Assembly (NCBI GenBank): GCA_002396885.1
Contig: DGXY01000140.1
Coordinates: forward strand, 70,762-89,205
Reading direction: 5' to 3'
From: Akkermansiaceae bacterium UBA5020
GTDB taxonomy: Bacteria > Verrucomicrobiota > Verrucomicrobiia > Verrucomicrobiales > DEV007
Length of the DNA: 18,444 bases
Within the stretch, counting starts at the first letter, position 1; each line of letters opens with the position of its first letter. This document shows positions 7,182 to 14,260 of this stretch, piece by piece. Position numbers and translations under genes: made by a program. The notes beneath the pieces were generated by a model. That model was not told the origin of the DNA. It searched no databases and worked only from the letters and a program-made list of their open reading frames with translations.

Positions 7182-8834
7182 ATGAAGCGAATCCTTCTCC
7201 TCTCCCTCCTTCCGTCCCTCGTGGCGTGTCTTCCCCTCTCCGCGCAGGACGACAAGATCCTCGAGCTCGGCCGCCTCACCTACCAGTCCTGCGTCGCCTG
7301 CCACGGTCCCGATGGAAAAGGGATCCGTGCCGGCGATCTCCAGATGGCCCCGTCGCTCCACGAGTCGGCGTTCATCAAGAGCGATCATCCCGAGCTCCTC
7401 ACCGCCATCATCCTGAAGGGCATCCTCAAAGAGGACAACAAATACATCCAGGCCATGCTGCCGCTCGAGGCCATCCTCAACAACGAGCAGATCGCCGCCC
7501 TCATCGCCTACACCACGAAAGAATTCGGCGGCACCCGACGCAACGCGAAACCCGGCGACGTCGCGAAGTGGCGGAAAGAACACGCCGGCCGCACCAGCCC
7601 GTGGAAACGCGGCGATCTCGTGGAAATGCTCACCGAGGCCACCACCCCGCCCTTCCTCAGCAAGCTCCGCTACGGGATCTACGAGGGCAAATGGGAGGAA
7701 TTGCCCGACTTTTCCGCCCTCAAACCCGCGAAGACCGGCACGCTCGACGACGGGCACCTTGCCTTGGACCCGGCGAAGGACCGCAAAGGGAACTTCGGCT
7801 TGGTCTTCGACGCCGAGTTCACCATCCCCGAGACCGGCGATTACGTCTTCTCCCTCACTTCCGACGACGGATCCGCCCTCATTATCGACGGCGAAACTGT
7901 CATCGGGAACGACGGCATCCATCCGGCTAAAACCGTGCGCATGAAAGAATCTCTCCAGGCCGGACTCCACACCATGCAGGTGCAATATTTCGAAGCCGGC
8001 GGCAATCGCACGCTCGCCCTCTCCGTGAAAGGGCCCGGCAAATTCGGAACCCGCTGGCTCTCGACCGAAAAAGACGAGGCCAAAAAAGCGGCCCAGAGCT
8101 TCGAGCCCATTCCCCTCACCGCCCGGAATCCCGGCGAAGCCATCGTCCACCGCGCCTTCCTCCCTGATGCCAAACCCCGCGCCATCGGAGTCGGTTATCC
8201 CGGAGCGGTCAATCTCGTCTGGGATGCCGATGTCCTGAATCTCGCCTACGTCTTCCGCGGCGATTTCATGGACGCCGCCCCCCATTGGAACGGCCGCGGC
8301 TCGGGCAGCAGTCCGCTCGGGAAAGACCGCGTCAAGCTCGCCCACGGCCTGCCCTTCCAGGTGCTCGAGAGCCTCGACGAACCCTGGGAACCCTTCTCCG
8401 AGGCAAAGGTCAAATACGAGCGCGACACCGAGAATCCGCAGAAAGAAATCACCATCAACGTGCGCCATCCCGACTACCAGTTCCGCGGCTACCGGCTCGA
8501 CGCGAAACGGTTCCCCACCTTCCGCTACGACTACCGCAAGCTCGTCATCACCGACACCTTCGCCCCCGCCGAAGTGGATGGCGTCACCTCCCTCGTCCGC
8601 ACCGTCAAGGTCGAGGGCGATCCTGACGAACACACCTATTTCCGCGTCGCCGAGACCGGGTCCCAGGCCGTCGCCGATGGCTGGATCGACGCCGGAAGCA
8701 ATCTCAAGGTGAAGGTCGAGGGAGCCGAGACCGTCACCCGCAAGTCGGGCGGGAAGGACGAAACCCTCGTCCCCGTCGCCGCCGGCACCAGCCTCACCTT
8801 GACCTATCGCTGGAACGCCCCGCTCCAGCCCTGA
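7182..8834 (+). CDS. Periplasmic cytochrome c with PA14 domain
   Basis: This is a 550-residue exported protein. A signal peptide (1-21, ending PLSAQ) is followed by a cytochrome c domain (about 26-115) with heme-attachment motif CVACH at 37-41. Methionines in DLQMAPS and QAMLPLE are possible axial ligands. Residues about 165-285 form a PA14 domain, a beta-sandwich often binding carbohydrate, with its typical SDDGSALIIDG core near 227. The C-terminal part (about 300-550) carries the pattern RAIGVGYPGAVNLVWDADVLNLAYVFRGDFMDAAPHWNGRGSG, which I associate with large cytochromes of planctomycetes and verrucomicrobia. It probably takes electrons from the propeller enzyme encoded 40 bases downstream. 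There is no Shine-Dalgarno before the ATG. Confidence 0.87.
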   Translation: MKRILLLSLLPSLVACLPLSAQDDKILELGRLTYQSCVACHGPDGKGIRAGDLQMAPSLHESAFIKSDHPELLTAIILKGILKEDNKYIQAMLPLEAILNNEQIAALIAYTTKEFGGTRRNAKPGDVAKWRKEHAGRTSPWKRGDLVEMLTEATTPPFLSKLRYGIYEGKWEELPDFSALKPAKTGTLDDGHLALDPAKDRKGNFGLVFDAEFTIPETGDYVFSLTSDDGSALIIDGETVIGNDGIHPAKTVRMKESLQAGLHTMQVQYFEAGGNRTLALSVKGPGKFGTRWLSTEKDEAKKAAQSFEPIPLTARNPGEAIVHRAFLPDAKPRAIGVGYPGAVNLVWDADVLNLAYVFRGDFMDAAPHWNGRGSGSSPLGKDRVKLAHGLPFQVLESLDEPWEPFSEAKVKYERDTENPQKEITINVRHPDYQFRGYRLDAKRFPTFRYDYRKLVITDTFAPAEVDGVTSLVRTVKVEGDPDEHTYFRVAETGSQAVADGWIDAGSNLKVKVEGAETVTRKSGGKDETLVPVAAGTSLTLTYRWNAPLQP

Positions 8835-8874
8835 TCGAACCCTCTTGACCCGACCCTCACACCCTCTCCGGTCC

Positions 8875-10341
8875 ATGAAACGTCCCCTTCTTTTTCTCCT
8901 CCCCTTCCTCGCCGCCAACCTCCTCGCCGAGGCTCCGAAGGAATCCGACTTCTACACCATCACCAACCTCCCGGCTCCCGAGGGCGCCTCGATCGAGGGC
9001 GGTGGCATCGAGCTGCTCCCCGATGGCAAGGTCGCGGTCTGCACCCGCCGCGGCCAGGTCTGGATCATCGAGAACGCGGCGGATCATCCTGACAAACCCG
9101 CCAAATGGACCCTCTTCGCCGAATACCTCCACGAGCCCCTCGGACTCGCCTGGCGCGACGGCTGGCTCTACGTGGTGCAGCGTCCCGAAGTGACGCGTCT
9201 CAAGGACGAGGATGGCGACGGTCGCGCCGATCTCTTTGAGACCGTCAGTGATGGATGGGGCATCAAGGGCGACTACCACGAATACACCTTCGGCTCGCAG
9301 TTCGACAAGGAGGGCAATCTCTGGTGCGCCCTCTGCCTCACCGGATCCTTCACCGCCGAGGCCCTTTACCGCGGCTGGATCCTGCGCGTCTCGCACGATG
9401 GCAAACTCATCCCCACCGCGAGCGGCGTGCGCTCTCCCGGCGGGATCGGATTCAATGCCGAAGGCGATGTATTCTATACGGATAACCAGGGCGCGTGGAA
9501 TGGTTCCAGTTCGCTGAAGTGGGTCAAGCCCGGCTCGTTCCAAGGCAATCCCAACGGCAACGTCTACTTCGATTTCGCCGGCGGAGCGATCGGCGATCGC
9601 CCCAAGAACCCGCCCTTCGCCGAAGGCGGCAGCCGCACCGTGATCGAGCGTGCGAACATTCCCGAACTCGTTCCTCCGGCGGTCATCCTCCCACACCAGA
9701 AGGTCGGCCACTCGCCCACCGGCATCGTGCCCGATCTTACGAAGGGCAAATTCGGTCCCTTCGCCGGACAGGTCTTCGTCGGGGAACAGACCCATTCGAA
9801 GATCCACCGCGTCTTCCTCGAGAAGGTGAACGGTCTTTACCAAGGCGCGATGTTCCCCTTCCTCGAAGGCTTCAAGTCGGGCAACATCGCCCTGCGTCTC
9901 TCCGACGACGGCAATCTTTACACGAGCGGCTCCGACCGCGGCTGGGGTGCGCGCGGCGGCCTGCCCTACAATTTCGAGCGGGTCAACTGGACCGGAAAAA
10001 CGCCTTTCGAAATCCACGAGATGCGGGCCCTGTCCGATGGCTTCGAACTCACCTTCACCCAGCCGATCGACAAGGCCAGCGCGGTGGATGCCGCCTTCAA
10101 GATGGAAGCCTACACCTACCTTTATCAAAAGGCCTACGGCAGTCCCGAGGTGGATCAGGTGAAGCCGAAGGTCACCGTCGCGTCCGTGGCGGAGGACGGC
10201 AAAAGCCTGAAGCTGAAAATCGAGCCCCTCACCAAGGGGCATGTTCACGAACTGCACGCCGAGGGCCTCAAGGCCGCCGAGGGCGGATTCGGACTGCTGC
10301 ATCCGCAGGCCTACTACACGCTGAACGAGATTCCGGAGTGA
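8875..10341 (+). CDS. PQQ-dependent sugar dehydrogenase-like beta-propeller protein
   Basis: This is a 488-residue exported protein (signal 1-18). Propeller-like repeats run through most of its length: GGGIELLPDGKVAVCTRRGQVWII (42-65), EPLGLAWRDGWLYVVQRPEVTRL, FGSQFDKEGNLWCAL, SPGGIGFNAEGDVFYTDNQG and IALRLSDDGNLYTSGSDRGWG. A DEDGDGRADLFE loop (111-122) looks like an EF-hand type calcium site. The C-terminal region from about 380 is a non-propeller beta domain. The family includes PQQ/calcium sugar dehydrogenases, but PQQ binding cannot be confirmed here. The neighbouring cytochrome would be a natural electron acceptor. The ATG at 8875 is chosen over an in-frame TTG upstream because the signal peptide starts there. 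Confidence 0.82.
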   Translation: MKRPLLFLLPFLAANLLAEAPKESDFYTITNLPAPEGASIEGGGIELLPDGKVAVCTRRGQVWIIENAADHPDKPAKWTLFAEYLHEPLGLAWRDGWLYVVQRPEVTRLKDEDGDGRADLFETVSDGWGIKGDYHEYTFGSQFDKEGNLWCALCLTGSFTAEALYRGWILRVSHDGKLIPTASGVRSPGGIGFNAEGDVFYTDNQGAWNGSSSLKWVKPGSFQGNPNGNVYFDFAGGAIGDRPKNPPFAEGGSRTVIERANIPELVPPAVILPHQKVGHSPTGIVPDLTKGKFGPFAGQVFVGEQTHSKIHRVFLEKVNGLYQGAMFPFLEGFKSGNIALRLSDDGNLYTSGSDRGWGARGGLPYNFERVNWTGKTPFEIHEMRALSDGFELTFTQPIDKASAVDAAFKMEAYTYLYQKAYGSPEVDQVKPKVTVASVAEDGKSLKLKIEPLTKGHVHELHAEGLKAAEGGFGLLHPQAYYTLNEIPE

Positions 10342-10352
10342 GCGGCAAGGGG

Positions 10353-10395
10353 CGGGCGGCACTTATCCAAGACCCGCAAGCAAATACGCCGCCCG
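10353..10395. terminator. Inverted repeat between convergent genes
   Basis: CGGGCGGC (10353-10360) and GCCGCCCG (10388-10395) form a perfect 8-bp GC stem around a 27-base loop. It sits between the end of the propeller gene and the end of the leftward rluD-like gene. There is no T tract and the loop is long, so a bidirectional terminator role is tentative. The rest of the 119-base gap shows nothing recognisable. Confidence 0.3.
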
Positions 10396-10460
10396 GATCA
10401 CCGGCCCCAAAGAGGGCGAATCCATCCAGCCCGAAAACCTGCCGAGCAAGCGGATCCACT

Positions 10461-11408
10461 TCAAACGAAACTCCGGAACGCCTCCGGCAGCGGAGCTTCG
10501 AAGTGAAGACGTTCCCCGGTGAGAGGATGCTTGAAGGCGAGATGCCGGGCGTGGAGCATGAGCCGGTCGACCTTCACCTTCTGCCGCGGGACCTGGGCAT
10601 AGATCGTGTCGCCGAGGATGGGGCAACGCAGCACCTCCTTCAGATGCACCCGGATCTGGTGGGTCCGTCCCGTGTGGATGATGCACTGCAGGGCCGCCCA
10701 GTTTTCTCGCGCTTCGAAACGCAAGACGCGATAGTCGGTGATCGCCTCCTTTCCGGCGGGCGCGGACACCACGGCCATCTTTTGTCGGTTCACGGGATGG
10801 CGTCCAATGTTCGTTTCGATCGTGCCCTCGTCCCTCGCGGGGATGCCCTCGGTCACGGCGAGGTATTCCTTCTCCGTCTCGCGCCCGGAAAACTGGGCGA
10901 CGAGGGAGTGGTAGGCGGCTTCGCTCTTCGCGGCGACGAGGCAGCCGGAGGTCTCCTTGTCGAGCCGGTGGACGATGCCGGGACGATCCTCGCCGGCGAG
11001 GGCGCAAAGCTTGCCACGACAATGATACAAGAGCGCGTTCACGAGCGTGCCGTCGGGATTGCCCGATCCGGGATGGACGACGAGTCCCGGGGCCTTGTCG
11101 ATGACAATGAGGTCGTCGTCCTCGAAAAGAATCGAGAGTGGGATCTCCTCGCCAAGCAACTGGGCGGATCGCTCCGGCTCGATCCTGACAAAGACCTCAT
11201 CCCCCGCCGCGACGGAATGGCTCGGTTTCACCTGCCGACCACTGAGGAGAGCGCCACCGCTTTTGATGAGTTCCTGAACGATCGCCCGGGAAATCTCGCA
11301 TCCCGCCGTCGCGAGCGCTGTCGGCAAATACCGATCGAAACGCTCCCCGGATGCAGAGGCCGGAACCACAAGGCGATATTCCGCCGGACCATCCCGTTCG
11401 TTCCCCAT
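10461..11408 (-). CDS. RluD/RluA-family 23S rRNA pseudouridine synthase
   Basis: This is a 315-residue enzyme that isomerises uridine to pseudouridine in large-subunit rRNA. An N-terminal S4 RNA-binding domain covers about 20-75 (GERFDRYLP...SRAIVQELIKSGGALLSGRQVKPS). The catalytic domain has PGIVHRLDKETSG with catalytic Asp150. VIDKAPGLVVHPG and the C-terminal IHTGRTHQIRVHL and LHARHLAFKHPLTGE are also characteristic. The S4 domain and length fit RluD better than RluA or RluC, but the exact target is not fixed. The ATG at 11408 is chosen for its strong Shine-Dalgarno. The gene follows the sigma-factor gene with a 16-base gap and is probably co-transcribed with it. Confidence 0.92.
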   Translation of the reverse strand: MGNERDGPAEYRLVVPASASGERFDRYLPTALATAGCEISRAIVQELIKSGGALLSGRQVKPSHSVAAGDEVFVRIEPERSAQLLGEEIPLSILFEDDDLIVIDKAPGLVVHPGSGNPDGTLVNALLYHCRGKLCALAGEDRPGIVHRLDKETSGCLVAAKSEAAYHSLVAQFSGRETEKEYLAVTEGIPARDEGTIETNIGRHPVNRQKMAVVSAPAGKEAITDYRVLRFEARENWAALQCIIHTGRTHQIRVHLKEVLRCPILGDTIYAQVPRQKVKVDRLMLHARHLAFKHPLTGERLHFEAPLPEAFRSFV

Positions 11409-11411
11409 CGT

Positions 11412-11420
11412 CCCTCCCCC
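11412..11420 (-). promoter_or_regulatory. Strong Shine-Dalgarno of the rluD-like gene
   Basis: On the minus strand GGGGGAGGG ends three bases before the ATG at 11408. It decides the start over an in-frame TTG at 11435, which would overlap the sigma-factor gene. It stands out because nearly all other genes here lack such a site. Confidence 0.7.
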
Positions 11421-11424
11421 GGAA

Positions 11425-12135
11425 TTAGAGATCAAGACCGGCAGCGCACAATTTTTGGAAGTCCTCCCATTCGAGCTGGAGGCTATCGTCGGCCTCGCGG
11501 ATGCGCTTCATTGTCTCGCTCGCAACCTGCTGCCGGGCCGCCGTCAGCGTGCGGCTGACCCGGGTCTGATCGCACTGCCACATCCGGGCAATGACGGCTT
11601 GGCTGATGCCGTGGATGTAGGACAGCTTCAACATCAGGAGCACCTCGGGACCCAGCGAGTCAAAGGCCTCCCGGATGGCGCGGCCCATCAATTCCGAGAG
11701 ATCGTTGTCGAGAAGGTTCTCATCGGGATCCACCCCGGCGATCCGGTCGAACTGGTCGCCGGACCGGTCGTCTTCATCTTGGTAGGAAGGCAACTCCCCG
11801 CGGAACTTGTCACGGCGCTTCAGGTCGAGCCAACGATTCCAAGTGGTGCGGATCATCCAGGTGGAAAGCGAGGAACGTCCCTCGAATTTTTCAAGAAGTG
11901 GGCGGGTCGTGCCGTTTTTCCCAGCCCCGAAGGACTCGGCGATGATGTCGGCGACGAGATCCTCGGCTTGGACGCGATCAACGCCACGCGACATGAGGAC
12001 ACGCTCCAGCATGGGCCGATAGGTATCCTGAAACTCCCTTACCGCCGCTGTCTCGCCGGCGATGGCACGGTCCACAAGATCGAGATCGGTGGCGTATTTC
12101 AACGGCTTGATTTCGGAGCTGGGACCGTTTGTCAT
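11425..12135 (-). CDS. ECF-type RNA polymerase sigma factor
   Basis: This is a 236-residue sigma-70 family regulator. Region 2 lies at about 34-106 (FQDTYRPMLERVLMSRG...AEDLVADIIAESF...SLSTWMIRTTWNRWLDLKRR). A linker follows, then region 4 at about 150-205 with a helix-turn-helix GISQAVIARMWQCDQTRVSRTLTAAR that would contact the -35 box. Only regions 2 and 4 are present, as in ECF sigmas. No anti-sigma factor or zinc-ribbon partner is adjacent; the downstream gene in the same unit is the pseudouridine synthase. The ATG at 12135 lacks a Shine-Dalgarno and lies directly after a candidate -10 box, so the transcript may be leaderless. Its target regulon cannot be told. Confidence 0.85.
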   Translation of the reverse strand: MTNGPSSEIKPLKYATDLDLVDRAIAGETAAVREFQDTYRPMLERVLMSRGVDRVQAEDLVADIIAESFGAGKNGTTRPLLEKFEGRSSLSTWMIRTTWNRWLDLKRRDKFRGELPSYQDEDDRSGDQFDRIAGVDPDENLLDNDLSELMGRAIREAFDSLGPEVLLMLKLSYIHGISQAVIARMWQCDQTRVSRTLTAARQQVASETMKRIREADDSLQLEWEDFQKLCAAGLDL

Positions 12136-12143
12136 TTCGAACT

Positions 12144-12172
12144 ATTTAACAGCGTGAGCGCCAAATGATCAA
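12144..12172 (-). promoter_or_regulatory. Candidate promoter of the sigma-factor gene
   Basis: On the minus strand TTGATC (12172-12167) is separated by exactly 17 bases from TTAAAT (12149-12144). Each box matches four of six positions of the sigma-70 consensus. Transcription would begin around 12136-12138, at or within a few bases of the ATG at 12135. Confidence 0.4.
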
Positions 12173-12273
12173 CCTTGGAATGGGGAATTGCCCGCAAGGA
12201 GAATCCTGACATCCCAGCCCCCTCTGTGGTTGCCCGCCTCCCCCTCCCGTGCTACCCGTGCCCCCTTTTCAAC

Positions 12274-12579
12274 ATGACCGGTATTCAGGACATCCAGCTC
12301 ATCGGCGATCTCGTCGCGATCCGGTGGGCCGACGCGGCCGAGACCTTCCATCGCATGGACCGGCTCCGCTCACTCTCACCCAGTGCCGAGACCTCGGGCG
12401 AACGCGATCTCTTGGGAAAAGAACTCGTCGCCACCGACAAACATCGCGATTTCTCCGGCGTCACCGTGATCGGCTGGAATCCGGTCGGCAGCTACGCCAT
12501 CCAGTTCCGCTTTTCCGATGGCCACAACACCGGCCTCTATTCCTACGAATTCCTCCGCGAAATCGCCGACGATCTCTGA
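12274..12579 (+). CDS. DUF971 (GBBH-like N-terminal domain) protein
   Basis: This is a 101-residue protein made up almost entirely of a DUF971 domain: IGDLVAIRWADAAETFHRMDRLRSLSPSAETSGERDLLGKE followed by FSGVTVIGWNPVGSYAIQFRFSDGHNTGLYSYEFLREI. Related domains form the N-terminus of gamma-butyrobetaine hydroxylase and also occur alone or near iron-sulfur carrier (Mrp/ApbC) genes. The function of stand-alone copies is not settled. The ATG at 12274 is the start because the domain begins just after it and the upstream in-frame sequence is Pro/Cys-rich leader. The leader CCCCCTTTTCAAC has no Shine-Dalgarno. purB follows after 57 bases. Confidence 0.85.
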   Translation: MTGIQDIQLIGDLVAIRWADAAETFHRMDRLRSLSPSAETSGERDLLGKELVATDKHRDFSGVTVIGWNPVGSYAIQFRFSDGHNTGLYSYEFLREIADDL

Positions 12580-12584
12580 TCTCT

Positions 12585-12628
12585 ACCTTTTCTCCTTTTA
12601 CCCTCCCGCCTTTTACCGCCCTTCGGGC
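12585..12628 (+). repeat. Pyrimidine element with mini-hairpin before purB (copy 1)
   Basis: A pyrimidine-rich run with spaced CTTTTACC-type units and the core CCTTTTACCGC (12609-12619) ends in the hairpin GCCC-TTC-GGGC (12618-12628). It stops eight bases before the purB ATG. Its counterpart is at 14205-14247. The 35-base pyrimidine part differs from that copy at about four positions. Confidence 0.65.
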
Positions 12629-12636
12629 TCTTCCCC

Positions 12637-14055
12637 ATGATCCCCAACGTCCTCGCCGAACGCTATGCCACCACCGCCATGAAAGCGGTCTGGTCCCCCG
12701 AAGGAAAAGTCCGTCTCGAGCGCGAGCTCTGGGTCGCGGTGATGAAGGCACAGCGCGACCTCGGTCTCGACATTCCCACCGAGGCCATCACCGCCTATGA
12801 GAGTGTCATCGATCAGGTCGATCTGGCTTCGATCGATGCCCGTGAGCGCGTCACCCGCCACGACGTGAAGGCGCGCATCGAGGAATTCTGTGATCTCGCC
12901 GGACACGAGCACGTCCACAAGGGCATGACGAGCCGCGACCTCACCGAGAACGTCGAGCAGCTCCAGGTCCATCGCGGCCTCGGCGTGATCCGTCTCACCA
13001 CGGCGGCAGCCCTCCACCGCCTCGCGCGAAAAGCAGACGAATACCGCGACCTCGTCATCACCGCCCGCACCCACAACGTCGCCGCGCAGATCACGACCTA
13101 CGGCAAACGCCTCGCCATGTTCGGCGAAGAACTGCTCCACGCCGCGCAGCGTCTCGACGCGCTCATCGCAAGCTATCCGGTGCGTGGGCTCAAGGGCGCG
13201 GTCGGCACGCAACTCGACCAACTCAGCCTCTTCGAGGGCGACTCGCAAAGAGTGCTCGAACTCGAGCGCCGCCTCGCGGCCCATCTCGGGATCGGGAATC
13301 TCTTCACCAATGTCGGCCAGGTCTACCCGCGCAGTCTCGACTTCGAGGTCGTCGCGGTGCTGAATCAGCTCGCCTCCGCTCCCTCGAGCTTCGCCAAAAC
13401 CCTTCGACTTATGGCCGGACACGAACTCGCCGGGGAGGGATTTGCCAAGGGTCAGGTCGGCTCGTCAGCCATGCCGCACAAGATGAATAGCCGGAGCTGC
13501 GAACGCATCAACGGCTTCAAGGTCATCCTCGGCGGTCATCTCGCGATGGCTTCGTCCCTCGCCGGGGACCAGTGGAATGAAGGCGACGTCTCCTGCTCCG
13601 TGGTGCGCCGCGTCATGCTGCCCGACGCCTTCTTCGCGATCGACGGGCTCCTCGAGACCCTCATCACGATCCTCGACCAGATGGATGCGAACCCCGCCGT
13701 GATCGAACGGGAGAACCGGCATTACCTGCCCTTCCTCCTCAGCACCACGATCATGATGACGGCGGTGAAGCGCGGCATCGGACGCGAGACCGCGCACGAA
13801 GTGATCAAGGAACACGCCGTCGCCGCCGCCCGCGCCTACCGTGCCGGGGAGATCGAGCGCAACGACCTCGTCGCCCGCCTCGTCGCCGACGGCCGCCTCG
13901 GCATGAGCGCCGCCGAACTCGAAACCAGCCTCGCCGAAGGCCAGGCCAACGCCGGTGCCGCCAGCGCCCAAATCGATCATTTCATCCACTCCGCCAACGC
14001 CTACGCCGGAACCATCGAAGGAGCGACGACGTATCAACCGGGTAGCATTCTCTAA
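12637..14055 (+). CDS. purB: Adenylosuccinate lyase
   Basis: This is a 472-residue member of the fumarase/aspartase superfamily. It catalyses two fumarate-releasing steps of purine synthesis (SAICAR to AICAR and adenylosuccinate to AMP). The superfamily signature GSSAMPHKMN is at 275-284 and carries the catalytic serine loop. TRHDVKA (73-79) and ARTHNVAAQ (143-151, His146) supply the other active-site histidines, and KGMTSRDLTEN (95-105) is also conserved. Length and motifs are normal for PurB. It lies in a rightward run with the DUF971 gene upstream and the M20 peptidase and aroA downstream. The ATG is preceded by CTCTTCCCC and no Shine-Dalgarno. Confidence 0.95.
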   Translation: MIPNVLAERYATTAMKAVWSPEGKVRLERELWVAVMKAQRDLGLDIPTEAITAYESVIDQVDLASIDARERVTRHDVKARIEEFCDLAGHEHVHKGMTSRDLTENVEQLQVHRGLGVIRLTTAAALHRLARKADEYRDLVITARTHNVAAQITTYGKRLAMFGEELLHAAQRLDALIASYPVRGLKGAVGTQLDQLSLFEGDSQRVLELERRLAAHLGIGNLFTNVGQVYPRSLDFEVVAVLNQLASAPSSFAKTLRLMAGHELAGEGFAKGQVGSSAMPHKMNSRSCERINGFKVILGGHLAMASSLAGDQWNEGDVSCSVVRRVMLPDAFFAIDGLLETLITILDQMDANPAVIERENRHYLPFLLSTTIMMTAVKRGIGRETAHEVIKEHAVAAARAYRAGEIERNDLVARLVADGRLGMSAAELETSLAEGQANAGAASAQIDHFIHSANAYAGTIEGATTYQPGSIL

Positions 14056-14071
14056 ACCTCCTGCCTTTATC

Positions 14072-14104
14072 TCTTACTCTTACTCTTACCTCCTACTCTT
14101 ACTC
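14072..14104 (+). repeat. Degenerate TCTTAC tandem tract
   Basis: Three perfect TCTTAC units, one irregular CTCCTAC unit and a further TCTTAC form a tandem tract shortly after the purB stop. Its complement reads as GAGTAA repeats, one base per unit different from the GAGTAT repeats that begin 27 bases downstream. Confidence 0.8.
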
Positions 14105-14130
14105 AAAATCGGATGGTCCTGAGCGCACGG

Positions 14131-14192
14131 TGAGTATGAGTATGAGTATGAGTATGAGTATGAGTATGAGTATGAGTATGAGTATGAGTATG
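14131..14192 (+). repeat. Hexanucleotide microsatellite (TGAGTA)10
   Basis: Ten perfect, uninterrupted copies of TGAGTA occupy 14131-14190, followed by TG. In one frame it would read as repeated Met-Ser codons; in the frame of the peptidase it reads Glu-Tyr. It lies in the 205-base purB-peptidase gap and is probably non-coding. Perfect arrays of this length are prone to slippage. Confidence 0.95.
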
Positions 14193-14204
14193 CATTGATC
14201 CAAA

Positions 14205-14247
14205 ACCTTTTACCTTTTACCTTCCCACCTTTTACCGCGCGAAGCGC
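14205..14247 (+). repeat. Pyrimidine element with mini-hairpin before the M20 gene (copy 2)
   Basis: CCTTTTACC-type units ending in CCTTTTACCGC (14228-14238) lead into the hairpin GCGC-GAA-GCGC (14237-14247). A C-rich run follows, and the ATG is at 14261. Compared with the copy before purB, the two inner stem pairs and the loop differ but pairing is kept. Confidence 0.65.
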
Positions 14248-14260
14248 CCCCGCCCCCTCC

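Noticed and set aside
7152..8918. 588-codon minus-strand open frame opposite the cytochrome/PA14 gene
   Set aside because: Long antisense frames are expected in GC-rich DNA. The plus strand carries a signal peptide, CVACH and a PA14 core; the minus frame has no recognisable domain.
8857..10362. 501-codon minus-strand open frame opposite the propeller gene
   Set aside because: It is a shadow of the propeller gene, with no motifs or plausible start context.
9495..11558. 687-codon plus-strand open frame spanning the propeller gene, the gap and the rluD-like gene
   Set aside because: It crosses two well-supported genes on opposite strands and their intergenic region, and its Arg-rich composition is typical of an out-of-frame translation.
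14072..14192. CRISPR-like array
   Set aside because: The units are contiguous hexamers with no spacers and no cas genes nearby, so this is a microsatellite.
14136..14193. Met-Ser repeat peptide encoded by the TGAGTA array
   Set aside because: The ATG-AGT frame is out of frame with the peptidase, has no ribosome binding site and no downstream domain. It is better treated as a DNA repeat.
14195..14260. 22-residue N-terminal extension of the M20 peptidase
   Set aside because: It would encode only the pyrimidine repeat element (LLPFTFPPFTARSAP) from a TTG start. The family homology begins at the ATG at 14261.
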